NCBI RefSeq assembly: GCF_002967765.1
Contig: NZ_PUHY01000015.1
Location: forward strand, 744,001 to 808,000
Length of the DNA: 64,000 bases
DNA from: Blastopirellula marina
GTDB taxonomy: Bacteria > Planctomycetota > Planctomycetia > Pirellulales > Pirellulaceae
Direction: 5' to 3'
The notes under the pieces are model-generated. The model was not told where the DNA came from, did no database searches, and saw only the letters and a program-made list of their open reading frames with translations. Position numbers and translations under genes: made by a program. Shown piece after piece: positions 27,258 to 36,600 of the stretch (position 1 is its first letter; every line of letters begins with the position of its first letter).

Positions 27258-28241
27258 TCAATCATTCGTGTCGAGTGGCTTCGCTCTTACCCCCAAATGA
27301 GTTGCCACTGGGATCCAATCTCCTGTAATGTTTCCCGAGCGAATGTTTCTCGCTTCAGGCCCAATGGTCATGGCACAGGATGAACCTCCGTCGAGGGTCA
27401 CTGCGTCCGTGGCGCCGAGGTCATGCAAGTAACTTGCCACCTTATTTATCGAAGCATTTTCGAATACCGCTAGCCACAACTGTTTCTCGTCTGGATCAAA
27501 TCCAATTGCGGTTCGCTTATCTGGCTCGATTGAAAGTCCAGTTTGAATTTCTCCTTGGAGAATAAGAATCCGCTGGGAGCCAACGCCCCATTTGACTGAT
27601 GAAAGGAATTCTTCAGTCGGTCGTTTTTCGCTTTCTAGATGAGGAACAAGATCATCGTCAAACCAGGCAAGGAAGTTGTTTCGGAGCGACTCATTGACTT
27701 CATGGTCGGATACGACGATTTCGTTTGACTTAGCGTGATCCCCTGACAAACGAATCGGCCAGGGTTTGCCGGACCAGGTGAAAGATCTTGAGTCCGAAGA
27801 GAACTGGGTGCCATTGATAACGATCGCAAGGTCATTTTCGGATAGGGCCGCGTTTGCCGTTTTCAATTTGTACTGCCGATCAGCATTACCAGTTAGCCTT
27901 GGATCAGTCGGAGTTGTGTAAAGTTCAATTCCTGGCGCGGTCAGGTCAACGCGAACTATATAGACTAAACCGCTTCCCTCATCTGTTTCTGGTAGCCGCT
28001 CACAAGTATAGGTAACGCCCTCGAAAATCGCGGTCTCGGGCGTTTCGGTGCGTTGAATGACCCAAAAGTAAATGATCAATGCTAAGACGACTAAGCCTGC
28101 TAAACCAATCGATCGGCGAATGACTTTCCAGAAGCGGCTTGTCAGCGAGCTTTTCTGATTCGCATGTAGCCGAGAAAGTTGTGAAATTGGATCAGGCGAT
28201 GCCCTGTTGTGGTCATCGTTGTCGGTGGGTGTTTTGTTCAA
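27258..28241 (-). CDS. Phosphodiester glycosidase family protein (NAGPA/DUF2233-like)
   Basis: 327 residues. A cytoplasmic N-terminal tail of about 45 residues is followed by one membrane helix (GLAGLVVLALIIYFWVIQR), placing the catalytic domain outside. That domain has LAIVINGTQF near residue 140, RTAIGFDPDEKQLWLAVF near 245 and VTLDGGSSCAM near 285; the final DGGSS motif is the hallmark of the NAGPA fold, which cleaves sugar-1-phosphate phosphodiesters in mammals. It may remove phosphodiester-linked sugars from surface polymer. It faces the nucleotide-sugar dehydrogenase gene across a shared 314-bp region. Confidence 0.85.
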   Translation of the reverse strand: MNKTPTDNDDHNRASPDPISQLSRLHANQKSSLTSRFWKVIRRSIGLAGLVVLALIIYFWVIQRTETPETAIFEGVTYTCERLPETDEGSGLVYIVRVDLTAPGIELYTTPTDPRLTGNADRQYKLKTANAALSENDLAIVINGTQFSSDSRSFTWSGKPWPIRLSGDHAKSNEIVVSDHEVNESLRNNFLAWFDDDLVPHLESEKRPTEEFLSSVKWGVGSQRILILQGEIQTGLSIEPDKRTAIGFDPDEKQLWLAVFENASINKVASYLHDLGATDAVTLDGGSSCAMTIGPEARNIRSGNITGDWIPVATHLGVRAKPLDTND

Positions 28242-28555
28242 TGGATATTCTTTCGCAACGTTAAGGGTTAGCTTGCTGTTGCATTTGCTCTGGCGAGCAG
28301 AGAGTTTACGCTTTGGGGGGTAAATGTCGGGCGGGAAAGAGGTTATGGCCGTTGGGGAATCGGTTCACAACCAGGGGTTCTCGGAAAAAGCGATTCGTAT
28401 TCATTCTAGTTCCGTTGATTGCTTTTGCGCAATTTCGAGTATACTAGGCAAATCCCCTCGATTCTGGTTGCGTACATCCCCCCGTAACGGCTCTTCGGAA
28501 ATCGAATGGTACGCACGCCGCAAGGTCATCTACGTCTAGTTTACTGAGAGTTTCC
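28242..28555. other. Divergent intergenic region
   Basis: 314 bp between oppositely oriented genes. A 71-residue frame at 28324 lies over the probable promoter and looks non-coding. A box TATACT at 28440-28445 with TTGATT at 28415-28420 is a possible promoter for the dehydrogenase, though the spacing of 19 bp is long. Confidence 0.4.
28415..28445 (+). promoter_or_regulatory. Possible promoter of the nucleotide-sugar dehydrogenase
   Basis: TTGATT at 28415-28420 and TATACT at 28440-28445, spacer 19 bp. The -10 box is near consensus; the spacing is suboptimal. A start near 28452 would give a leader of about 100 bases. Confidence 0.35.
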
Positions 28556-29914
28556 ATGGCACAGATTTTCTCCAGCGAAATTGCCCAATTCGAGCAATTT
28601 GAAGCACTAGCTGACTCCATAAAAAAACAAACGGCGACCGTTGGGATTATCGGACTCGGATACGTCGGATTGCCATTGATCCAATCGTTCGTGCGGGCTG
28701 GCTTTCGGACCATGGGTTTTGATGTTGATCCCGAGAAAGTGACTCGCTTAAAAGCTGGTCAAAGCTATATCAAGCATATTGATTCGGCTTGGATCGCCGA
28801 ATGTATTGCAGAGAACCGATTTGAACCCACGGCAGATATGCAACGCCTATCCGAGGCGGATGCCTTGCTCATCTGTGTGCCAACTCCGTTATCGGAAAGT
28901 AGAGATCCCGATCTAACCTATGTGGAAAACACGGCGCGGATGATTTCGAAGGTTCTTCGACCGGGCCAACTCGTCGTGCTTGAAAGTACGACCTATCCCA
29001 GTACGACGCGTGATGTCGTACTGCCAATCTTAGCGGAATCAGGTCTTGAGGTTGAGAAGGACTTCTTCTTGGCATACAGTCCTGAGCGAGAAGATCCAGG
29101 TAACCCCGATTTCAGTGCGAGCCGCATTCCAAAGGTGGTCGGTGGCTACGACGAGTTGAGTATGCGACTCGCATGCGATCTTTATGGTCATGCGGTGGTT
29201 CAAACGGTTCCGGTTAGTAGCCTGGAAGTGGCGGAAGCGTGCAAGATCCTAGAGAACATCTATCGATCCGTGAATATCGCTTTGGTCAACGAGTTGAAAA
29301 TACTCTTGAGCAAGCTGGATATCGATATTTGGGAAGTCATTGATGCCGCGAAGACAAAGCCGTTTGGCTTTCAGGCGTTCTATCCAGGACCAGGGCTCGG
29401 TGGACACTGCATCCCGATCGATCCATTCTATTTGAGCTGGCTGGCACGAAAGAATGAGTTGGCAACGCGTTTTATTGAGTTGGCTGGCGAGGTTAATGCT
29501 TCCATGCCTAGCTACGTCATCCAGCAGGTCATCGAGGTGCTGAACGACCACGGTAAGCCAGTTCGAGGAAGTCGAATTGGGTTGTTAGGAGTGGCTTACA
29601 AGAAAGACGTTGACGATCCGCGTGAGAGCCCGTCATTCAATCTGATGGAGCAACTGCTCGAACGAGGTGCACGCCTCAGCTATAACGATCCGCACATTCC
29701 GGTTCTGCCAGAAATGCGACATCACGATGTTCCAAGGATGGCGAGCGAACCATTAACCGCTCAATGGCTTTCAAGCCAAGATTTGGTCCTGATCGCAACA
29801 GATCACTCGGCCTACGATTACGACTTCATCGTGCGTCATAGTCAGTTGGTGATCGATACGCGTAATGCGACCAAAAACGTACTTGAGCATCGAGAGCGGA
29901 TTCGTAAAGCCTAG
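28556..29914 (+). CDS. UDP-N-acetyl-hexosamine 6-dehydrogenase (WbpA-like)
   Basis: 452 residues. It oxidises C6 of a UDP-HexNAc to the uronate with two NAD+ in the cytoplasm. Rossmann motif GIIGLGYVGLPL at about residue 29, LICVPTPL, ESTTYPSTT, SPEREDPGN, KILENIYRSVNIALVNEL with the catalytic Lys, and GLGGHCIPIDP with the catalytic Cys near residue 285. The RFIELAGEVNASMP block favours the UDP-GlcNAc dehydrogenase (WbpA) group over UDP-Glc dehydrogenases. With WecB it could yield GlcNAcA- or ManNAcA-type donors. A lyase in the locus (16018) would suit a uronate polymer. Confidence 0.9.
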   Translation: MAQIFSSEIAQFEQFEALADSIKKQTATVGIIGLGYVGLPLIQSFVRAGFRTMGFDVDPEKVTRLKAGQSYIKHIDSAWIAECIAENRFEPTADMQRLSEADALLICVPTPLSESRDPDLTYVENTARMISKVLRPGQLVVLESTTYPSTTRDVVLPILAESGLEVEKDFFLAYSPEREDPGNPDFSASRIPKVVGGYDELSMRLACDLYGHAVVQTVPVSSLEVAEACKILENIYRSVNIALVNELKILLSKLDIDIWEVIDAAKTKPFGFQAFYPGPGLGGHCIPIDPFYLSWLARKNELATRFIELAGEVNASMPSYVIQQVIEVLNDHGKPVRGSRIGLLGVAYKKDVDDPRESPSFNLMEQLLERGARLSYNDPHIPVLPEMRHHDVPRMASEPLTAQWLSSQDLVLIATDHSAYDYDFIVRHSQLVIDTRNATKNVLEHRERIRKA

Positions 29915-29938
29915 TAGCGACGAATTGACGCAAGAAAT

Positions 29939-29964
29939 AGCCGATTGTATTGGTTCAATCGGCT
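29939..29964. terminator. Hairpin between convergent genes
   Basis: AGCCGATT at 29939-29946 pairs with AATCGGCT at 29957-29964, loop of ten bases. It lies in the 40-bp gap between genes that run toward each other and could serve both strands. No T tract follows. Confidence 0.5.
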
Positions 29965-30683
29965 GAGATGACGGGGGAATTTTTCCATCGAAAGATTCGC
30001 CATGTTGCGAGGACGACCGTCACGGTAATGAGAGAAAGCCAAGTCAAATAATCTCCATACCGCAACAAATAGAATGCGTATTTCATGTATTCGGTTGTTA
30101 CCAACAGAATGCCAGTCTTGGTCGTCCACCAGTTATCTTTGTTCCAACCGTCTGTTGGGGCGGATATGAATCGCAATCTTGCTTTTGCGCTCGGCAGAAC
30201 TTGCCGGAATACCCAACTCGAACGGCGAGTATGAAAGTGATCTGTGACAACCAACACGGTGCTAGTTGGGTGTGATTTGAGAAATGTTGCTAAGGTTTGC
30301 GCATCGGACCAAGTTGAATTGGTGGCCACTTCTAGAATCTTGATCTTGTTATCGGCTATTCCTCGAGCCAGCAACGAACCACGTATTTTCTCTTCAGTGG
30401 GCAGCTCGAAGCCTTCTTCAACTACTACCGTTTGTTGATTGCTTGGAATAAGAGCGGTGTCGGCAAACTTCTTTCTGATGAGGGCAGCTGCCACAAAAGG
30501 TCTTGTTTGCTCGTTGCCGGGCAGGATGAAGACATAGTCGGCTTTGATGGGTGGTTGACTGACATCGAGCCAGTCCGCCAAGCCTATCAGGATAATCGTT
30601 CGGGATAAGTAGAGTCCGCAGAGCAGGAGGATGCCGATAGTTATCCATTTAAGTGGGGGCTGAGAGAAAACGCCGAGACTCAT
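29955..30683 (-). CDS. YdcF/DUF218-family membrane protein
   Basis: 242 residues. Start ATG overlaps the stop of the gene before it as ATGA (30680-30683), so translation is coupled; an in-frame upstream ATG would overlap more. N-terminal membrane helix WITIGILLLCGLYL, then the DUF218 core: ADYVFILPGNEQTRP near residue 45, NSTWSDAQTLATFL, VLVVTDHFHTRRSSWVFRQ near 145, and a second hydrophobic segment near the C terminus. YdcF/ElyC/SanA-type proteins act in envelope and lipid-carrier processes of unclear chemistry. As a neighbour of a polymer locus it may affect carrier recycling or wall linkage. Confidence 0.8.
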   Translation of the reverse strand: MSLGVFSQPPLKWITIGILLLCGLYLSRTIILIGLADWLDVSQPPIKADYVFILPGNEQTRPFVAAALIRKKFADTALIPSNQQTVVVEEGFELPTEEKIRGSLLARGIADNKIKILEVATNSTWSDAQTLATFLKSHPTSTVLVVTDHFHTRRSSWVFRQVLPSAKARLRFISAPTDGWNKDNWWTTKTGILLVTTEYMKYAFYLLRYGDYLTWLSLITVTVVLATWRIFRWKNSPVISAD

Positions 30684-31354
30684 CTTCCCTCCAATTCTTG
30701 TTCGTATTGATCGGGAGTCCATTCCAATTCGGCAGGAGTGTCTTCGCCGAAAAGTGTGGCGTAGATAAGGTCAAAATATGCTCGCCAAAAAGACTTTAAG
30801 CCACGACGGCTTTTCCACCAGTTTGTGGTAGTGTACTGCTCATCAGAAACAGACAGTAACTGCAGGGATGAGCCGGTTTCATTTCTCGTCGACTCCAATA
30901 CCTGCTGAGTTAGCCCACTGCTGAATTCATCGCAGAGAATTCCAACACGCTGTTCCGGATGGTCTCGCATCCATTGGTGCAGTTCTCTGGCCCATTCCCA
31001 TTCGGAGCGATTCGCGAAATTGAGTATTTCAATTTGTTCGGAAGGAATACCAACCGCATTCAGGGCGTTGCGATCTCGAATAGAACTTGGAACGGTGACT
31101 TTCCATCGATTCAACCGATCCAGCGGGCCTTGGAGCACCAGGACTTTGAGACCTGGGGAATTTTCGTGAATCGATCCCGCGACGTGATAACGTTCATCAC
31201 CGCTGAGAATTACCAAGCAATCGATTTGCTCGGGACGCTGCTCCGACGCAACGAGCCAGCCAGCGGCCCATTCAAGAATTACTGGATGGGCCAGGTAAAT
31301 AACGATGATGGTGAGGCCGACGCAAATAAGTCGTCTGCGCCATAGTTTGCCCAT
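30680..31354 (-). CDS. Diverged YdcF/DUF218-like membrane protein
   Basis: 224 residues, first gene of the pair. One N-terminal membrane segment (LICVGLTIIVIYLAHPVI) is followed by a domain with DCLVILSGDERYHVAG at about 44-59, where the family has its first motif, and NRSEWEWARELHQWM in place of the N-S-T-x-x-E/D-A block. The HxHMRR-like motif that its neighbour retains as DHFHTRRS is replaced by CDEFSSGLTQQVL, so a key His is missing. It is likely a divergent copy with altered or lost activity. It may pair with the intact protein. Confidence 0.7.
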   Translation of the reverse strand: MGKLWRRRLICVGLTIIVIYLAHPVILEWAAGWLVASEQRPEQIDCLVILSGDERYHVAGSIHENSPGLKVLVLQGPLDRLNRWKVTVPSSIRDRNALNAVGIPSEQIEILNFANRSEWEWARELHQWMRDHPEQRVGILCDEFSSGLTQQVLESTRNETGSSLQLLSVSDEQYTTTNWWKSRRGLKSFWRAYFDLIYATLFGEDTPAELEWTPDQYEQELEGR

Positions 31355-31465
31355 GGTTCACGTTCGGCAGGAAGCAAAGTCAGAATAGATTCGTGGATTA
31401 CCATTGTAAGCCACGAATGGCGAATTCCGTACCGGCTTCTTCCTAGGCGGGGGCTGCTTGGTCAC

Positions 31466-32245
31466 CTATGCCGCGTTTGGCTTTGAAAACCAGCGACGGA
31501 AGCGTGCCATACCGCCGAGCCCGAAGACGGCAGTCAGTAACATCATCGCTGCCGAGGGGACCGGAGCGATCTGAGCCGTTGCGTCTGCATCATGCGAGAA
31601 TGGAGCGAATACGCCACGCACGCCGTTTTGCGCTTCAACGTGATCGTAAAGGTCGAAGTGAACCGTCGTGGGGTGAATCGACGAACCGGTTACGGTTACA
31701 TCGTAAACGTTGATCTGCCCCAGCCTCTTGCCTGGTCCAGCGAAGCCATTGGTGAAATCGCCGATCAGAGTCTCCTCTTGATCAAAATCCCCCAAACCGA
31801 ACTCCTGCCAGAAGACGCCATCACCGTAAACTCCGTGCGATGAGAGGTAACCTCCACCGCCAAGTTGGGGTGTGTCGCCAGACGTGTTCCGTTGAATGAA
31901 AAACGGATCCAAAGTTGTCGCTGAACCTTCGGTGAAACCGTTGTAAGAACCGGTTCCCCCCATGGTTGAAGGGGTCAAGGAAATGTTCAGAGGGCCATTC
32001 GCCTCCGCTTCGGAGGAATACGAAATCGCCAATTTGACGTCGTAAATCGTCGCTTTAGAGGTATTGCCAATTGCCCAGATGCGAAATGGGGCACCGCCCG
32101 TAGAACCATAGGGGGTCAGTGTCCAGGATTCAGTGGCTTGATCGTAGGTGCCACCTTCCAGGTAAAGTTGCAGCAATGGCTCTGCACTAGAAATCTGAGG
32201 AAAGGCAAAGACCGCGATTAGCGTGAGCAGTGCGATGTTTCGCAT
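31466..32245 (-). CDS. PEP-CTERM-like protein, choice-of-anchor N type
   Basis: 259 residues. Signal peptide MRNIALLTLIAVFAFPQISSA, then LLQLYLEGGTYDQATESWTL, which I recognise as the opening of the choice-of-anchor N group. Gly/Ser-rich middle with few charged residues. The tail has APVPSA, a hydrophobic helix (AMMLLTAVFGLGGMA) and the basic end RFRRWFSK, the exosortase layout with VPSA in place of VPEP. AGGA lies nine bases before the start. It would be sorted to the envelope by the exosortase whose gene is outside the window. Its promoter at 32344-32372 is near consensus. Confidence 0.8.
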   Translation of the reverse strand: MRNIALLTLIAVFAFPQISSAEPLLQLYLEGGTYDQATESWTLTPYGSTGGAPFRIWAIGNTSKATIYDVKLAISYSSEAEANGPLNISLTPSTMGGTGSYNGFTEGSATTLDPFFIQRNTSGDTPQLGGGGYLSSHGVYGDGVFWQEFGLGDFDQEETLIGDFTNGFAGPGKRLGQINVYDVTVTGSSIHPTTVHFDLYDHVEAQNGVRGVFAPFSHDADATAQIAPVPSAAMMLLTAVFGLGGMARFRRWFSKPNAA

Positions 32246-32343
32246 GACTTAAAGTCCTACGGGAATAACTGATTGCAAACGTAGTAAGGAATAATCGGGT
32301 CCGCCTGAATAAACTACCCAGCCTTTCAGGCTAGGCACCCCTA

Positions 32344-32372
32344 ATAATAGGTGTGTTGCGCAAACCTTGCAA
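32344..32372 (-). promoter_or_regulatory. Sigma70-type promoter of the minus-strand PEP-CTERM-like gene
   Basis: On the minus strand TTGCAA (32367-32372) and TATTAT (32344-32349) are separated by 17 bp, the ideal spacing. Transcription would start near 32337, giving a leader of about 92 bases with an 8-bp hairpin (CCTAGCCT gaa AGGCTGGG, one G-T pair) at its very start. Confidence 0.6.
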
Positions 32373-32963
32373 TAAGCCATTGGATGAAATCTTGGAAGAA
32401 GTTCGTTCTTATTTCAAAGTGATCGATGGCACTGAGCGAACGCCTGTTTTGAACCGACGCTCAGGGAGTCCTCAAGGGGGTTTCCTATTGCCTACCCTCA
32501 CTCGCAAGGGCTCGTAACCGGCTTTAGTTGTCTCGCATGCTGAAACCGGTCTAGGACAATGAGCAATTGCCAGTTTTTCAGGACCCAAACAAGTCAATTG
32601 ACTTGCCCCGTATCGCGCTCGACGTTCAGCAAGTAAACCGTTGTGATTGAGGCCTGCGAACAAGATGTTTTGCAAGCGATATCTCGCGTTACGAAACTCT
32701 CTAAGTCGAAGTTGTCTGTGCGACTTCTCGCGAGCCCCGGCCTTAAATCCGGGGAACTTCCGGCGGCTGCTGATAATACCGCAATGCTACCTGTTACGAC
32801 ATTTTCTAGGGGGGATGATACGGCATGCGGTACTTCGATATACAATCGAGTTAGACGTCAGATTTCCGCGAGAAATTCGGGTTGAATCTCACGGTCGAAA
32901 GCAGTGAACTGTGCCCAGCGATGCTCGTATGGATTGTTGACTTTAAACTGCTCAAGATTGGTT

Positions 32964-32975
32964 GACCAATTGGTC
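32964..32975. promoter_or_regulatory. Perfect 12-bp palindrome before the sigma/kinase operon
   Basis: GACCAATTGGTC, 38 bp before the chosen start of the sigma factor gene. The position suits an operator. No protein can be named for it. Confidence 0.35.
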
Positions 32976-33013
32976 GCAATTGCCGTGTGATTGGCATGTC
33001 CAGAGGAAGGCGG

Positions 33014-33637
33014 ATGGTGGCTTCTCCCAATAGCGATGTTTTTCACGAAGCGATGACGGGCGACTCCGGTGCGTGGCGGGCCTTGGTGGGCCGGTATCGT
33101 CCTTTGTTGCGACTTGTGGCTGCTCGCCATGCTCGCCGAATGGTCAGCAATCGATACGACGAATCGGATGTCGTCCAGATGACTTGCGTCGAAGCATTAC
33201 GTGGCTTCCATGGCTTTCAAGGGGAGTCTCGGGAAGAGCTCGAAGCTTGGCTGGAAAATATCCTGGAAGACAACATCGTACGGATGTGGAGGAATCATTC
33301 CGCTTCGCCTCGCGATTTTCGGCGAGAAGTCGATGCGGATGAGCATACGGGGGGACTTAGCTTCGTCTGGAACACGCGTGCCGGCCAAGACCCGGCACGT
33401 CATCTCGTGCGAGGAGAAGTTGCCATCATGTTGGCGCAGGCCCTCGAAAAGTTGCCCGACGAATATCGTGCTACCTTGGAGATGAGATTCATCGACGGTC
33501 GCCTCATGAAAGAAGTTGCTGCGGAACTCGATACAACCGTCGCCGTTGTCGCGGGTAGGCTCAGACGTGGCCTGAAAACACTGCGCGAGTTATTCCCTGC
33601 CGAGCTTCAAGAATTGATGGAGGGTGGCTTCGAGTGA
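33014..33637 (+). CDS. ECF-type RNA polymerase sigma factor
   Basis: 207 residues from ATG 33014, preceded by AGAGGA at eight bases; in-frame GTG 32987 and ATG 32996 are alternatives. Region 2: AWRALVGRYRPLLRLVAARH, YDESDVVQMTCVEALRGFHGF (the DVVQ motif of ECF factors), and W at the -10 helix. Region 4: LEKLPDEYRATLEMRFIDG then EVAAELDTTVAVVAGRLRRGLKTLRE, a helix-turn-helix. It would direct RNA polymerase to its regulon. No anti-sigma gene follows; instead the next gene is a Ser/Thr kinase that overlaps by 4 bp (GTGA), a planctomycete arrangement suggesting control by the kinase. Confidence 0.9.
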   Translation: MVASPNSDVFHEAMTGDSGAWRALVGRYRPLLRLVAARHARRMVSNRYDESDVVQMTCVEALRGFHGFQGESREELEAWLENILEDNIVRMWRNHSASPRDFRREVDADEHTGGLSFVWNTRAGQDPARHLVRGEVAIMLAQALEKLPDEYRATLEMRFIDGRLMKEVAAELDTTVAVVAGRLRRGLKTLRELFPAELQELMEGGFE

Positions 33638-36600
33638 CCGACGAAGAGGGGCAGCTGGACAATCTTATCGCCGACTATTTACAACAGATTGATGCCGGGG
33701 CGGATGTCGATGTCAATCAATTCATCTCTGGCTACTCCGACGAGATCCAATCGGCCTTCCGCGACTATCTTCGGCTCGAAGAAGAACTTTACCGACTGAA
33801 TGCATTTGGTGGTATCGACCAAGGGACTTCAACGGTTACCCAAGGATCGACTTCGACATCAGGTGAGCTTCTCAGTGATGAAGACGTCGGGGGGTACCGC
33901 CTGCTGAACGCAATTTCCCATGGGGGGATGGGAGTCGTCTACGTTGGCCAAAATGCCCAATCAGGCATGCTCGTGGCGATCAAGCTTCTACGTCGAGCGA
34001 TTCGTAACGTCCAAACCTATCGACTGAGGCTCGAGCGTGAATCACGCGCCATCGCGGCGCTGAATCATCCGCATGTTGTCAGGCCGATCGCTTCCGGTGT
34101 TGACGAAGGGTCGACCTATCTGGCGATGCAATTGATCGACGGCGTCGGGTTCGATCGAGTCATTCAGTACTGGCGACAGCAAATCGGTGACGATTCCGAT
34201 GTCGCGACGCAGAAAGCGCCAACTACGATCGTCAAGACTCCTGTCACGCAATCGGAAGTCGCAAGTTGTGCCGCCTACTTCGAGCAGGATCGTCTCAAAA
34301 AAATCGCCGAACGCCTAGCGAATATTGCCGACGCGCTGCACGTTGCACATGAAAGTGGGATTGTCCACCGTGACGTCAAGCCATCGAACATTTTGGTTGA
34401 TGTGCACGGGGATATCTGGTTAACCGATTTCGGACTTGCCTCGATGGGAGAGGACGAAATTGAGCTGACCGAAACGGGAGACGTGCTAGGAACGCCTGCT
34501 TATATGAGCCCTGAGCAAGCGAGCGGCCAAAGTGGTGATATCAATCGAGCGACCGATGTCTACAGTTTGGGCGTCACCCTTTACGAATTGTGTACGCTCC
34601 GTAAGCCATATTTGGGTACACGTCAAAAGATTATTCACGATGTTCTCTCAGGCCGATTCGTGCGGCCGTCGCGGGTTCGGCCTGAGATTCCAACGCAGTT
34701 AGAAGCGATTATCTGCCATGCGATGGAACTGAATCCACGAGATCGTTATGCGACTGCGAAAGAGTTTGCTTCGGACTTGCGTCAATACGTCGACCGCGGA
34801 CGTGTGCGAGCACGCTTGCGAAACCGAATTCAAGGTGCCCTTCGATGGTGCGAGCGGAATCCACTGACGTTCACGGTCGCGATTGCCGGATGCGTTATGG
34901 CCGTTATGGTAGCGTTCTCGGTTCAACTTGTGAATTCCTGGTCACTGTCGAGTCTGAATTCTCAATTGAATTCGGTCAACGAGCAGCTGCTGGGGGCGAA
35001 CCGCGATCTAGATGCCAGCCAGAGTCGCTTGAAACGCGAGTTATACGTTGCGAATATCCGCTCCGCATTCGAGGCGTTTCACGACCAAGATCTGACGGCA
35101 ATTCAGCTGCTATTAGCGCCTTATCAAGGTGCTGATGCCGACGTTCCCCGCTCGGTGCCGCAGCGCATGCTCGAAGCGTTGATTGAACCGCCGAAATCAC
35201 TTGTGTTAACCAGGCATACCGATTTTGCAACTCAGTTTGTGATTTCGGATGACGCGTCGTTTCTTTTGTCAGTGGGCCACGATGGCCAAGTCATCAAGGC
35301 TAACTTTGATGGCGAGCAACTGCAAAGGTTCACAATTGGCGGTAAGCTGGACTCGATCGCGATTGACAAGGATAGTCAACTGTTTCTAACCGGTAAGAAT
35401 ATCCCGGTTGGCGAGAATCTTGTCGACTTCTATCGAATGGACAACGGTGAACACCAGCAGAAAGGAAGTCGACCGTGGTACGGTATAGAGGAGGTCGCCG
35501 TCTCTCCTAGTGGGAGATGGTTTGCCGCCTCCGAGCGATATCACAGTGTTTTTGTGTTCGACAAAGAAGGTAAACAACGCGCTAAATGGACGACCGATAC
35601 GCGGAATGAATCGTTAGAATTCATTGACGATGATCATCTACTTGGGATTTGTCAGGCAGGTAAAGATGATCGAAGACTTTATCTCTACAACATTGACTCG
35701 GAAGACAAAGAGGAAATCTCTAGCGAAGTCGAGTCGTTCGCCCTGGCACGTGATAGCGACGGAGAGCCGAGCTATGTCGTCTCGGCAGGAACAAACGATT
35801 TACGAGTCGTGCGCTGGTCCGATAAAAAACAAACCGTCCATGTTGCTGACATGCCAAGTCGCATTCGCTGTGTCGACGTCAGCCCCGACGACGGTCTAAT
35901 CGTTGCTGGATGTGATGATGGCACGGTCTATCTATGGGAGGTCGATTGTGATCAGGAGAAACCCCTTCCTCAGGCTCGGATTGTTGAAATCAGCGATCAA
36001 CGTATCACCGACATCGAACTGCTGCCGGGCGATTTCCGTGGAGGCAAGGTTAGGCTCGGCTCAAACAGATTCGCGGAGTTGGGAATTCAATTGATCACGA
36101 GTTCTGAAGACGGAACCGTCCAATTGCATCATTTACCGGCCCGAAATCCTGTAGATGTTGTAGGACTTTCAGATGGATCGAGAGGCACAACGGAAGAACC
36201 ATTTCGTGATCCTCTTCGAAGCGACCTACTTTACTTGCCGTTTGCTAACGGTGAACTAGTTCGGCTCGACCTGACGACGCTCAGTATCGATACGGTGTTT
36301 CGACACGACAAGACGATCGTCCACGGTATATGTGCCGACAACAAAATCTACTTTGCCGATGAGAACGCGATCGTTGAGATCAACTGCGATGGGGAGGCTT
36401 CACCTCGCACGTTTCCCTCGCCGCTGAAAGCGCAAAGGTGTCGGTGGATGCTGAAGCTCGATCAGCAGTTGTACGTTTTGTACAGCAGTTCGCTCGTGTC
36501 AATTGATCTGGGTGATGGTGGTAAACAAACGGTTCACAATCTTCCCTACGATGAAGCGATTGGAATGGTACCCACCGGCGATAAGAAATCGCCAGTTCGT

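Larger units (their letters stand above)
32246..33013. other. 768-bp divergent regulatory region with several hairpins
   Basis: No gene is supported; small frames here (65-90 codons) overlap each other on both strands. Structures seen: a promoter for the minus-strand gene; a stem CCTAGCCT/AGGCTGGG (minus strand, 32317-32335) near its start site; an imperfect 11-bp hairpin at 32517-32550; and CCCCGG/CCGGGG at 32735-32754. A palindrome at 32964-32975 lies before the sigma gene. A small RNA is possible but cannot be shown. Confidence 0.4.

Noticed and set aside
28324-28539. 71-residue frame before the nucleotide-sugar dehydrogenase
   Set aside because: Covers the likely promoter and has no family, start signal or coding-like composition.
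32320-32375. Sigma54 promoter (TGGC...TTGC) before the minus-strand PEP-CTERM-like gene
   Set aside because: The distance between the GG and GC elements is six, not ten; a sigma70 promoter fits much better.
32472-32907. Several 65-86 residue frames on both strands
   Set aside because: They overlap each other and none has a start signal or family; the region looks regulatory.
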